From Ignavibacteriota bacterium (GTDB lineage Bacteria; Bacteroidota; Ignavibacteria; UBA10030; UBA6906): a DNA stretch of 43,388 bases. Positions 21,119 to 30,203 of the stretch are shown one piece after another. The stretch lies in contig JACRFA010000108.1 of the NCBI GenBank assembly GCA_016218065.1, positions 1 through 43,388 on the forward strand, given 5' to 3'. The notes beneath the pieces are model-generated. The model made no database searches and was not told the DNA's origin. It worked only from the letters and a program-made list of their open reading frames with translations. Both the position numbers and the translations under genes were made by a program. The first letter of the stretch is position 1, and every line of letters begins with the position of its first letter.

Positions 21119-22499
21119 GCTGGTCGTACTTTGGAAGAGTGATGTGAAATGTTGCGCCGGATTGTTCTCCATCGGTCATGGCGATCATTCCTCCGTTCGC
21201 CTCTACCGCCCATCGGGCAATCGCGAGTCCAAGTCCCGCTCCGCCGGCGGCAGCGTTCTTCACTCGATAGAACCGATCGAAGACTTTTTCGCGTTCTTCC
21301 TTGGGGATGCCCGGCCCGGAATCACTCACGTCAATAAAAACATGTCGCTCGTCCACCTCGCCGACACGAATGACAATGGTGCTTTGGGGAGGAGAAAACT
21401 TCACCGCGTTGTCGATCAAATTGAGGAGTGCTTGTGTCAGGAGCGTGCGATCGACGGAGACGATGACTCCAGTCTCCCCATTCACCGCGAGTTGCTGTTG
21501 TTTCTCCTCGGCAAGAACGTCCATCAATGCGGCGATGCTGAGGGCAAAATCCAGGATGTCCAGTTGCTCACGATGCAGCTCTCGCGACCCCGAGTCGGCC
21601 CTCGACAACACGAGAAGACTATCGACCAGCCGCGTAAGCCGGTTAGTCTCTTCGAGCATGCTGCCGATAACTTCCCGGTACTCATCGGCGGAACGTTCGC
21701 GCTGGAGTCCCACTTCACCAACGCTGCGCATCGCTGTGAGGGGCGTCCGCAACTCATGAGATGCATCGGCAGTGAAGCGCTTCAGCTGATTGAAGCTTCC
21801 CTGCACACGCGCGAGCAGATCGTTCAACGCCAACGCGAGGCGCCCCAACTCATCATCAGGATTCTTCACAGGAATTCGCTCGCGCAGATCCTTGGTGCTA
21901 ATGCGCCTGGCCGTGGCAACCATGAGGTCGACAGGCGTTAACGCCCGCCGCACCAACACATACGCGCTAACGGCGACGAGCACTAATCCAAGCGGGATTC
22001 CCACCAGCACAACCACGAGGAAGTCGCGGATATACGAGAAGTACTCCTCTTCATCGACGGAGAGTCTGATGATTTTATGTGGATGAGATGAGGTGTGACG
22101 CGTCGTCGCCACACGCAGACGAGTGCCGTCGGAAAGCGTTACGGAATGGATACCCTTCGCCAGTTCGGTTGAGTCGGGAACATGCCCTATCACCCGATCG
22201 CCAAGGGTCTTGCTCCGATAGATCATCTCGCCATCGGCGTTCCAGATTTCCAGAAAGCGTTCGAGATGACCTGCCTCTTCTTCATGCGTATCGATGAGGA
22301 TCTCGCCGCCCGGTGTGTTGAGCGCCATCTGGTCAACAAGCTCAAGGTCTTCCTTCAGACTCGCATCGAGTTGATGGTTCAAGGTATTCAAGAAAAACAG
22401 CGCGGTCCCCACGGCGTAGAGAACGAGGATGCCGCCGAAGACGAGGATGTTCCAGAGCGTGAGGTGTGCCCGGATGTTGTGCACGCGAAAGAACTTCAT
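21114..22499 (-). CDS. Sensor histidine kinase
   Basis: A 461-residue inner-membrane kinase. A transmembrane helix at about 14-37 and another at about 161-184 bracket a periplasmic sensor of some 120 residues. Then come a HAMP linker (RRALTPVDLMVATARRIS), the phosphorylation box DASH248ELRTPL, the N box NLIDNAVKFS, DSGPGIP, FDRFYR and GAGLGLAIA. This is a complete class I kinase of the CusS/PhoR type. Its ATG overlaps the stop of the response regulator gene by four bases, so the pair is translationally coupled. The signal is unknown: the sensor domain has no heme or metal motif I recognise. It stands at the end of the long beta-glucan locus. Confidence 0.93.
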   Translation of the reverse strand: MKFFRVHNIRAHLTLWNILVFGGILVLYAVGTALFFLNTLNHQLDASLKEDLELVDQMALNTPGGEILIDTHEEEAGHLERFLEIWNADGEMIYRSKTLGDRVIGHVPDSTELAKGIHSVTLSDGTRLRVATTRHTSSHPHKIIRLSVDEEEYFSYIRDFLVVVLVGIPLGLVLVAVSAYVLVRRALTPVDLMVATARRISTKDLRERIPVKNPDDELGRLALALNDLLARVQGSFNQLKRFTADASHELRTPLTAMRSVGEVGLQRERSADEYREVIGSMLEETNRLTRLVDSLLVLSRADSGSRELHREQLDILDFALSIAALMDVLAEEKQQQLAVNGETGVIVSVDRTLLTQALLNLIDNAVKFSPPQSTIVIRVGEVDERHVFIDVSDSGPGIPKEEREKVFDRFYRVKNAAAGGAGLGLAIARWAVEANGGMIAMTDGEQSGATFHITLPKYDQP

Positions 22500-23179
22500 G
22501 GCCGTTCCTTGCCGAGAACGAATCCGACGCCGCGCAAGGTGTGAAGCAGTTTTGGTTCAAACGGCGCGTCGATCTTTCGACGAAGGTGGGCGATATGCAC
22601 GTCGATCACGTTGTCAAGCGGCGTTGCGCGAGCGGTCTCGCGCCACACATCGCGCGCAAGCATCTCCCGCGAAACGATTGTGTTCTTGTTGCGCAAGAAG
22701 TATTCGAGCAGTTCAAGCTCCCGCGCAGTGAGTGTGAGCGGTTGCGAGCTTCTGGCGGCTCGGCGCGTCGTCAGATCAAGTTCCAGATCCTCAAGAACGA
22801 GTCGGGTCTCCTGAACCTGTTGACTGCGGCGCAGCAACGCGTGAATGCGCGCGAGCAGCTCAGGAAAGGCGAACGGCTTCACAAGGTAATCGTCAGCTCC
22901 GCTCTCAAGTCCCTGAACCCGGTCTTCGATCGTATCACGCGCCGTGAGAATCAACACGGGCACGTTGAGCTTCTTCGCCCGAATCGCTTTCAATATCTCC
23001 AGGCCATCGCGCTTCGGCAGGCCGAGATCGAGAATCACAAAATCGAAATGCTGGGAGTTGAGGAGGAAGAACCCTTCTTCTCCATCCGCCGCGAGGGTAA
23101 CGCCAAACGACTTCCGACGCAAGCCTTCTTCAAGCGCCTGCGCAACCTTCCTTTGGTCTTCGATGACGAGAATGTGCAT
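22496..23179 (-). CDS. OmpR/PhoB-family response regulator
   Basis: A 227-residue two-domain regulator. The receiver has Asp8-type acidic residues (VIEDQ), phosphorylated Asp51 (FVILD51LGLP), LILTARD and DDYLVKPF. The winged-helix output domain contains LTARELELLEYFLRNKNTIVSRE and VDVHIAHLRRKID-like sequence, ending RGVGFVLG. ATG 23179 was chosen because it opens directly into the receiver; the frame extends 17 codons upstream without family similarity. A perfect 14-base palindrome sits one base before the ATG. Proteins of this class bind direct repeats one helical turn apart, matching the triple CTKAAG sites in the window, so those are its possible targets. Confidence 0.93.
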   Translation of the reverse strand: MHILVIEDQRKVAQALEEGLRRKSFGVTLAADGEEGFFLLNSQHFDFVILDLGLPKRDGLEILKAIRAKKLNVPVLILTARDTIEDRVQGLESGADDYLVKPFAFPELLARIHALLRRSQQVQETRLVLEDLELDLTTRRAARSSQPLTLTARELELLEYFLRNKNTIVSREMLARDVWRETARATPLDNVIDVHIAHLRRKIDAPFEPKLLHTLRGVGFVLGKERP

Positions 23180-23180
23180 G

Positions 23181-23194
23181 TTGCAATATTGCAA
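23181..23194. promoter_or_regulatory. Perfect palindrome before the response-regulator start
   Basis: TTGCAATATTGCAA is its own reverse complement and lies between an AGGAG and the ATG at 23179. As RNA it can form a five-pair hairpin that brings the otherwise distant AGGAG (18 bases away) close to the start. As DNA it could be an operator. Confidence 0.45.
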
Positions 23195-23241
23195 AAACTC
23201 CTGTATGAACCAAATCGGAGCGATGATCACTGGCTACGATT

Positions 23242-24459
23242 TCATTTGATGTTCACTCCTAGTGCACGCAGGTAGCCATTGTTTGGTCGGCAATTTTTGA
23301 ACTTGCAGTTCTCGAGAAATTCGGCCAGCGCCTTTCGCACTTTCGCGATGTCCGGTCGAATCTTGCGCAGCTCTTCAAATGAATGTCTCGGCTTCTCCGC
23401 AAAAGCAATGATCTCAGCAAAGTCTTCAGGCTGGTCGAATGTGACAGGTCCCCTCGTTGCATTCATTTTCTTGTAGGGCCAGAAGCACCAGCCAATGGCG
23501 TTGTTGTCAAGGGCTACGCGAAACGTGTCAATCCATCCATCCGTATTCTCTCCCGATTCCCCCATCCATAGCGGAACATCACGCGTGGCGCGGAAGTCAA
23601 TGTAATCCTGAATTCCGGCCTCCGTCGGATCGCTCCAGTATTTGTGAAATGTATAGACAAGTTTTTCGTCGAACGGCGGCCCGAACACTTTGAAGTTCGT
23701 GTCCCATTGCGCGCCACCGAGAAACACGATATGGTTTGTGTCAATCGTACGGATTGCAGACGTGATGCGTTTGTACAACGGCTCCAGGAATCGGTTCAGG
23801 TGGTTCGTGTCGTAGAAATGCGGAATCGGTTCGTTGAGCAGATCGTAGCCGATAACAATTGTTTCATCCTTGTAGCGTTCGGCAATCCTTTTCCAGATCT
23901 CGATCGTCAGCCTTTCGGCCTCAGGACTTTCAAAAAGAAACGGATATCCATAGCTGTCATCGATGTCATCGCCGGTTTGTCCGCCCGGAGCGCAGTGCAT
24001 ATCGAGAACGACATACAGGCTTTCTTCCTTGCACCATTGCACAACACGGTCAAGCATTTCAAAACCCGTTGGCAACCAGACGTTGGGATGTTCCTCCAAC
24101 ACAAAAAGCCGCGAGTTGAACGGAACCCGGACAGAGTTCAGGCCAATACTTTTGATGTAGTGAATGTCGTCGCGTGTAATGTACGAATCACGATACTCCT
24201 TCCAGAACCTGTTCGCCTCTTCAGGTCCGATCAACTGGTTCATCACTTGCTCAATTCGGCGCGGCGACGATGCTTTATCGAACTTGAACATATACCCCTC
24301 CGGAACAAGCCAGTTGCCGAGGTTGATTCCCCTGAGATGAAGCGGCTTGCCGTCCGGCGCAACAATATTCTTCCCATCAACACCAACAAAACGCTCCGTC
24401 TGACCGTGAAGGGCCAAAGGCACAAACACAAGAGCAAGCAGAACGCGCATCATATTCAT
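23242..24459 (-). CDS. Glycoside hydrolase family 5 protein
   Basis: A 405-residue secreted glycosidase with signal peptide MMRVLLALVFVPLALHGQ. The N-terminal LHLRGINLGNWLVPEGYMF and GLNSVRVPF fit the exo-beta-1,3-glucanase-like end of GH5. Glu210 in GYDLLNEP is the acid/base, and Glu301 in LWMGESGEN the nucleophile; both catalytic residues are present. WCFWPYKK is the conserved tryptophan strand. No sorting domain is present, so it is probably periplasmic. ATGs at 24459, 24453 and 24450 are all possible starts; no strong ribosome site decides. With the GH16 and GH3 genes it suggests breakdown of a beta-1,3- or mixed-linkage glucan. Confidence 0.9.
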   Translation of the reverse strand: MNMMRVLLALVFVPLALHGQTERFVGVDGKNIVAPDGKPLHLRGINLGNWLVPEGYMFKFDKASSPRRIEQVMNQLIGPEEANRFWKEYRDSYITRDDIHYIKSIGLNSVRVPFNSRLFVLEEHPNVWLPTGFEMLDRVVQWCKEESLYVVLDMHCAPGGQTGDDIDDSYGYPFLFESPEAERLTIEIWKRIAERYKDETIVIGYDLLNEPIPHFYDTNHLNRFLEPLYKRITSAIRTIDTNHIVFLGGAQWDTNFKVFGPPFDEKLVYTFHKYWSDPTEAGIQDYIDFRATRDVPLWMGESGENTDGWIDTFRVALDNNAIGWCFWPYKKMNATRGPVTFDQPEDFAEIIAFAEKPRHSFEELRKIRPDIAKVRKALAEFLENCKFKNCRPNNGYLRALGVNIK

Positions 24460-24476
24460 AATTCACAATGTGCCAC

Positions 24477-25802
24477 TTATGCCGGGACAGTCTTGAATGT
24501 GTGAACGTGTCCCTTCAATCCGTAATACGCGATGAACACATAGCAAAGTACGGGGAGGAAGAACGCATGTTGAATGCCTATTTGATCAGCGAACATTCCT
24601 TGTACGACCGGAATGATCGCGCCGCCAACAATTGCAACGCAGAGAATTCCTGATCCCTGTCCCGTGTGTTTACCCAAGCCGTCGATAGCAAGAGTAAAGA
24701 TTGTCGGGAACATGATGGAGTTGAACAAACCGACGGCAAGAATTGCCCACATCGAGATATTTCCCGTTGCAAGCATCGCAATAATGACCAGCGTTGCAGC
24801 CGCAATGGCATTAAAGGTAAGAGCAACGCCCGGCTTGATTTTTTGCATAACGGCAGCGCCGATGAAGCGGCCGACCATCGCTCCACCCCAATAGAACGAA
24901 AGGTATCGTCCGGCTTCGCCAGCCGTCAGACCGGCGATTTCCGGTTGACCCATAAAATTCACAAGGAAACTTCCAATGGCAACTTCACCGCCGACGTACA
25001 CGAAGATTGCGACAGCGCCGAGAACGAGATGTTTGTATTGCCACGCATTCTTGTGCATATCATCGTGACTCTGTCCCGAGGCTGCATCGACGGAGCTTGC
25101 TTGCGCTTCAATAGTGGGCAGCTTGATCATTGCAATGATTGCCGCAATAATGAAAAGCGCCGCGGCAAGCCAAAGGTACGGCACTTGTACAGACGCTGCT
25201 TCGGTGAGACTGTACGCCGCCAACTGGTCGGGCGTGAGTGCGCCAAGTTCATCCGCCGTTTTTGCGACGATGTCAAGAATAAGAAGTGAGCCGAACATCG
25301 GCGCGATGGTAGTTCCGAGCGAGTTGAATGCTTGCGTGAGTGTAAGCCGGCTTGATGCTGTTTCGCGTTTACCGAGAACTGCGACATACGGATTGGCGGC
25401 AACCTGCAAAAGCGTTATGCCCGAAGCAAGAACGAACAGCGCTCCGAGGAACAATGGATATGATCGCGTTCCCGCCGCCGGATAGAACATTAAACATCCG
25501 ATACCTGCTGCGACAAGCCCGATGACGATGCCGCGTTTGTAGCCAATCTTCTCCACAAGAAATCCGGATGGCAACGACACTATTGCATACGCCGTGAAGA
25601 ACGTAAACTGAATCAACATCGCCTGTGTATAATTGAGCGAGAAGATCGCTTTCAGGTGAGGAATGAGAATGTCGTTCAGACATGTAATGAATCCCCACAT
25701 GAAGAATAGTGAGGTTAACACGGAGAGCGCAAACGTGTAGTTGGTCTCTCGTCCGTTGATCACGTTTCTGTTGATTGCTACTGTCGCCGTTCCGCTGGCC
25801 AT
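24477..25802 (-). CDS. FucP/GluP-type sugar MFS transporter
   Basis: A 441-residue inner-membrane transporter with twelve hydrophobic segments. ATG 25802 is preceded by AAGGGAAC; the frame is open 27 codons more upstream, into the end of the GH3 gene, without similarity. [19 protein letters not shown] is the hallmark start of the FucP group. [22 protein letters not shown] and [16 protein letters not shown] also fit. These proteins take up fucose, glucose, galactose or similar monosaccharides with protons. Placed between GH3 and GH5 genes, it most likely imports glucose set free by them. Confidence 0.93.
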   Translation of the reverse strand: MASGTATVAINRNVINGRETNYTFALSVLTSLFFMWGFITCLNDILIPHLKAIFSLNYTQAMLIQFTFFTAYAIVSLPSGFLVEKIGYKRGIVIGLVAAGIGCLMFYPAAGTRSYPLFLGALFVLASGITLLQVAANPYVAVLGKRETASSRLTLTQAFNSLGTTIAPMFGSLLILDIVAKTADELGALTPDQLAAYSLTEAASVQVPYLWLAAALFIIAAIIAMIKLPTIEAQASSVDAASGQSHDDMHKNAWQYKHLVLGAVAIFVYVGGEVAIGSFLVNFMGQPEIAGLTAGEAGRYLSFYWGGAMVGRFIGAAVMQKIKPGVALTFNAIAAATLVIIAMLATGNISMWAILAVGLFNSIMFPTIFTLAIDGLGKHTGQGSGILCVAIVGGAIIPVVQGMFADQIGIQHAFFLPVLCYVFIAYYGLKGHVHTFKTVPA

Positions 25803-25845
25803 TGTTGTTCCCTTGCTGATTGTGAAGGTGAAGCTCACCTTTGAA

Positions 25846-28128
25846 TTAGTTGGTACCTTTCCCACTTCCGTTTTCGAGCACAAACTCAGTTGAGAGCTTG
25901 TCGATCATAATCTTAAACGAACCCGGCTCGACAATGCGCTTGTTGGCGACGCCAATAAAAGATAAGTCGTGCTGCCTCAAGACGAAATCGACTTGCCTTT
26001 CTTCACCGGGCTGCAACATGACTTTCGCAAAGCCCTTGATCTGTTTGTTGGGACGTGATACCGAGCCGTACATATCACAAAGATACAACTGCACGACTTC
26101 TTTTCCCGCGACTTTTCCTGTGTTCTTTACTTTCACCGAAACGCCGACGCTGTCGTCGTTCGTAATGGATTTCTTCGACACCGAAAGATCGCTGTAGGCA
26201 AATGTCGTGTAACTCAAGCCGAATCCAAATGCCCATTGCGGGTCATACGAATTTATGTCTGCGAACTCCAGCGGCTTGTAGTCGTAGGTGGTGAATCCAC
26301 TGGGATGACGCGGATACGTGAATGCCAATTTCCCTGATGGATTTGCGTCGCCGAACAGAACGTCGGCAAGAGCACGACCGCCTTCCATGCCCGGCAGCAT
26401 TGCAACCAGGATTGCCGATGCATCGCCTACGATGCTGTTGATAACACGCGGCCTTCCCTCAAGCATCACCACCACAACGGGTTTCCCCGTGCGCGCGATT
26501 GCAGATGCGAGGTCGAGTTGCGCTTTGTTAAGCGTCAGATCGTTGATGTTCCCTGGTGTTTCGCAATACGCACCTTCACCCAGACACACAACTGCCACAT
26601 CGGCCTTCTTGGCTGCTTCAACCGCGGCAGGAATATCGATCGGCACACTGAGTGTTGTTCCTGGTACGTACGTTACATTCGCCGGGCCAATTTCTTTCTG
26701 AATCGCCTGCAACACAGTCGGCTTGTCTTTCGGATACAGATCCTCACGATCCCCCTGCCAGGTAATCGTCCAGCCACTGTTCATCGCGCTGAGACTGGTT
26801 GCCGTTGGACCGGTCACAAGGACCTTCATGGTTTTCGCAAGCGGCAGAAGACCCTTGTCATTCTTCGTCATCGTGATGCATTCGCGTGCCGCGTCGAGGT
26901 TCGCCTGTGCGAATTCCTTGCCGGCGAATTGCGCTTTCAGTGTTTTGTCGGGATAGGGGTTTTCAAAGATACCGAGTTGATACTTCACTGTGAGAATGCG
27001 CGACACCGCATCGTTGATTCGTGACATGGGGACAACGCCATCCTTCACACATTCAAGAAGCAAATCATAGAAGCTAAAATCAAGCGGCACCATGCTCATG
27101 TCGATTCCCGCCATCACCGCCATGCGGACGGCGTCCTTCGGTGATGTTGCAACGCGGTCGCGCGTATACAAACGCCTGATATCCTCCCAGTCCGATACGA
27201 CGAAACCATTGAACTTCATTTCGCCTTTCAACACTTCCGTGAGAAGATGGTAGTTTGCATGGCCGGGAATACCATCAATCTCCGAAGAGTTCACCATCAC
27301 GGTGGGCGCCCCTGCAGCCACAGCGGCTTCAAACATCGGAAGGAAATATTCGCGCAATGTCCGCTCGGACATCCATGCGGGCGTGCGGTCTTTGCCGTTC
27401 AATGGAAAACTGTATCCGACATAGTGCTTCAAACACGTCGCACCTTTCGTCGGCGCGCTGATATCGGCGCCTTGATGACCTTCGATGTACATCCTTCCCA
27501 TCGCAGTCGCCAGAAACACATCCTCGCCATACGTTTCCCAGAATCGCGCCCAGAGCGGCTGGCGTCCGATATCGAGCACAGGATAAAAATTCCAGGGAAT
27601 GCCCGATGCGCGCATTTCGCATGCAGTGATTTCGCCTTCACGTTTCGCAAGGTCGATATTCCATGTGGAAGCGAGTGCAATCGCCTGAGGGAACAGTGTT
27701 CCGCCGTGCGTGTAGTTGACGCCATGGATCGCATCGATGCCATAGAGAATAGGAATCTTCAGGCGGGTCTTCTGTGTCGCAACGTCCTGAATTGCCGTAA
27801 TGACTTCGTACCAGTGCTCAAGTGTGTACGCCTGAGGTCCGACGTTGATGAGAGAACCAAGATGGCGGTCGATGATTGCGTGCTCAAGTTTCTTCATGTC
27901 GAGTGCATGCGGCTCCTGACGACCATCGGAGCCTGCCGACACAACATCAATGGTCACCTGCGTCATCTGCCCGACCTTTTCTTCGAGCGTCATTTGCGCA
28001 AGCAGGCTTTTCACTTTCTGCTCTGTGGACGCGGACTGTGGATCGAGCGGCGATGAACCAAGAAATGCGAGTCCCAAAGTTGCGATGAGAATACTACGGC
28101 AAGGTGTTGTTTTCATTATTTCTTTCAT
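25846..28128 (-). CDS. bglX: Glycoside hydrolase family 3 beta-glucosidase (BglX-like)
   Basis: A 760-residue exported enzyme. The N-terminal catalytic barrel contains [30 protein letters not shown] and the nucleophile Asp313 in [10 protein letters not shown]. The second domain follows ([32 protein letters not shown]). An FnIII-like domain with [12 protein letters not shown] and VVQLYLCDM ends it. Length matches BglX. It should remove terminal beta-linked glucose from oligosaccharides in the periplasm. ATG 28116 (four codons later) gives a more compact signal peptide and is an equally good start. It lies 43 bases upstream of the sugar transporter gene, so the two are probably co-transcribed. 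Confidence 0.93.
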   Translation of the reverse strand: MKEIMKTTPCRSILIATLGLAFLGSSPLDPQSASTEQKVKSLLAQMTLEEKVGQMTQVTIDVVSAGSDGRQEPHALDMKKLEHAIIDRHLGSLINVGPQAYTLEHWYEVITAIQDVATQKTRLKIPILYGIDAIHGVNYTHGGTLFPQAIALASTWNIDLAKREGEITACEMRASGIPWNFYPVLDIGRQPLWARFWETYGEDVFLATAMGRMYIEGHQGADISAPTKGATCLKHYVGYSFPLNGKDRTPAWMSERTLREYFLPMFEAAVAAGAPTVMVNSSEIDGIPGHANYHLLTEVLKGEMKFNGFVVSDWEDIRRLYTRDRVATSPKDAVRMAVMAGIDMSMVPLDFSFYDLLLECVKDGVVPMSRINDAVSRILTVKYQLGIFENPYPDKTLKAQFAGKEFAQANLDAARECITMTKNDKGLLPLAKTMKVLVTGPTATSLSAMNSGWTITWQGDREDLYPKDKPTVLQAIQKEIGPANVTYVPGTTLSVPIDIPAAVEAAKKADVAVVCLGEGAYCETPGNINDLTLNKAQLDLASAIARTGKPVVVVMLEGRPRVINSIVGDASAILVAMLPGMEGGRALADVLFGDANPSGKLAFTYPRHPSGFTTYDYKPLEFADINSYDPQWAFGFGLSYTTFAYSDLSVSKKSITNDDSVGVSVKVKNTGKVAGKEVVQLYLCDMYGSVSRPNKQIKGFAKVMLQPGEERQVDFVLRQHDLSFIGVANKRIVEPGSFKIMIDKLSTEFVLENGSGKGTN

Positions 28129-28166
28129 GTTTGTAGAGCGAATGCGTCAGGTGTTGTCTCGCAGCT

Positions 28167-30092
28167 TTATTTCCAATCGTCCGTTCGAAATGGAATAGCG
28201 GGAAAGCCGTCTCTGTTGAAGAGATTTGCTTCCATTGGACTATCGGCCCAAGCATAGCGTACGGCGACAGGCTTCTGCACCTGCTTACTCGACACAACGA
28301 TTTGATTCCCTTTCACCACAGCATCGGCCCAGACAAACCTCTTGTCTGCACCGGCAATAGCAAAGTGCTTTAACCGCTTTCCTTTTACCCTCAACCCATG
28401 TTCTGCATTACTGAATGTGATGATAACTTGATGACCCCGCACCGTATAGTTTTTCAACTGCGGTCCACTGCTCACGCGGTTTGGCTCTCCATAAACGATT
28501 TTCATCGCGCCCGCTGCTAATCTGTCGCCTACTTCTTTCTTTTTCTGTGGATGAACATTTGCAGAGTCGCCGATATCAACTGTCACCGCCATTGCAGTAT
28601 TCGGGAGTGAAAGCGTTTGTGTTTGCGCTTCGCGTAGCTCAGCCCAGTTGCTTTGCGAGGGCACAGTATCAATTGCTCCAAAGGACGCTAGCTGCACAAA
28701 CAGAAATGGAAACTCACCTTGTCCCCACCGGTTGCGCCAGTCCTTTATCAAGGCAGGAAACAGCGTTCTGTATTCGTATCCGTTGCCGGCATTGCTCTCG
28801 CCCTGATACCAGATGACACCGCGTATGGAAAGCGGCAACAGCGGCGCAATCATTGCATTGAATACCACGGCCGGCTGACGATCAATCGCGCCGAAGCCTC
28901 CCGTAATATCTTCGAGCACTGCAACAATGCTATACTTTGCTTTTCCCGCGAGTGGAATTACTTTACTATTGACAACAACATTATACTTTTCTTCAGCGGG
29001 GCTGAGTCCGCCGCCTCCGCCATCATCCTGCACGAGTATGACAAGGATGTTCTTCCCGGACTTCAATACTCCCGGCGGGATCGAATACGTTCGCAATGCA
29101 TTCCACTGATTCGTGGTGCCGATGAACGTTCCGTTGATATACGTGGAGTCCATATCATCCACAGCAGGCAGATTCAGCACCGCTTCCTTTCCTGCATCAG
29201 CCTCGGCAACATCAAAGGGAATACGATACACAACCATCCCGTCGAGCGTGGGATAGCCTTGGGCTTCCCATTCTTTGGGCAGCGACATTTCATTCCACTT
29301 GCTATCGTCATAACCGGATGTCGCCGCTTCTTTGAGGAATGCAGATTTGTCCCTGATGCTTTGTAGATACTTTTCCTTGACGGCTTGCCGATGCTGATCG
29401 ATAGTGCTCAGGTCAAGTGGTTTCACTTTTTCGATGTAGGGAGTAGTGTAGTTTGGGAAATCATACAGCCCCTCGAAGCTCGTCCATGATTGCGAGAAGG
29501 AACCGCCCCAGCTTGTAACAACCAGCCCAATAGGAACCTTCAGGTTTTGATGCAGCGCTTTCGCATACCAGTACGCGACAGCAGAGCAGTCGCCAATCGT
29601 CGCGGGCGTAATAGGAGACCAGGGTTTCTCCAGCGTAACATCTTCTTGCGGAGTGTTGGCAATCGTTCTCTTGACGACAAGGTATCGGATGTTATCATTG
29701 TTGGCTGATTGCATTTCTTCCTTGTAAGGATCGCCTACCATCACCATGCTCCACTCCATGTTGCTTTGTCCGCTGCAGACCCAGACTTCGCCAGCCAGAA
29801 TATTTTTTACTTCAAGTACGTTCTCACCAGCGGCAACCGTCATCGCTCCGGCATTTCCGGCTTTCGAAGGCTCGAGAAAGACTTCCCACTTTCCCCTGCT
29901 GTCTGCAAAAGCTGAGTATTTCTTTCCGCTGAAACCAACAGTCACTAACTGCTCCGCCTTCGCCCAACCCCAGATTCGGTTGACTTTGTTTTGCTGAATG
30001 ACCATACCATCAGAAATGAATGAGGGCAACCTCAGTTGCGCGAAAACCATTTGTGCAGATAGTAACGATGCTATCAAAAGACATGTCTTCAT
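28167..30092 (-). CDS. Sialate O-acetylesterase-like SGNH esterase
   Basis: A 641-residue secreted esterase with signal peptide MKTCLLIASLLSAQMVFAQ. The catalytic serine is Ser110 in VWVCSGQSNMEW. The second family signature is GVIWYQGESNAGNGYEYR. LPSFISDGMVIQQ near the start and an inserted jelly-roll (DSTYINGTFIGTTNQWN) complete the family layout. Enzymes named sialate O-acetylesterase in such loci usually remove acetyl groups from polysaccharides, not sialic acid in particular. It is placed 38 bases upstream of the GH3 gene on the same strand and probably clears acetyl groups from the same glycan. Confidence 0.9.
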   Translation of the reverse strand: MKTCLLIASLLSAQMVFAQLRLPSFISDGMVIQQNKVNRIWGWAKAEQLVTVGFSGKKYSAFADSRGKWEVFLEPSKAGNAGAMTVAAGENVLEVKNILAGEVWVCSGQSNMEWSMVMVGDPYKEEMQSANNDNIRYLVVKRTIANTPQEDVTLEKPWSPITPATIGDCSAVAYWYAKALHQNLKVPIGLVVTSWGGSFSQSWTSFEGLYDFPNYTTPYIEKVKPLDLSTIDQHRQAVKEKYLQSIRDKSAFLKEAATSGYDDSKWNEMSLPKEWEAQGYPTLDGMVVYRIPFDVAEADAGKEAVLNLPAVDDMDSTYINGTFIGTTNQWNALRTYSIPPGVLKSGKNILVILVQDDGGGGGLSPAEEKYNVVVNSKVIPLAGKAKYSIVAVLEDITGGFGAIDRQPAVVFNAMIAPLLPLSIRGVIWYQGESNAGNGYEYRTLFPALIKDWRNRWGQGEFPFLFVQLASFGAIDTVPSQSNWAELREAQTQTLSLPNTAMAVTVDIGDSANVHPQKKKEVGDRLAAGAMKIVYGEPNRVSSGPQLKNYTVRGHQVIITFSNAEHGLRVKGKRLKHFAIAGADKRFVWADAVVKGNQIVVSSKQVQKPVAVRYAWADSPMEANLFNRDGFPAIPFRTDDWK

Positions 30093-30203
30093 TTTTCGTA
30101 TCTCACGATTGAATGGGATTTATTCTGTTCATTGACGATACACGGGGACGGACATCAAGCCCTTTTGCGTCTTGGCGGTCAAGCTTTCGTTGTGGCTGCT
30201 GAG
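30093..30203. other. Short gap with a dispersed-repeat word
   Basis: No gene. The segment CCTTTTGCGTCTTGGCGGTCAA (split around 30159-30182) resembles a short repeat often seen between genes in environmental bacterial genomes. No clear terminator for the upstream gene. Confidence 0.3.
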
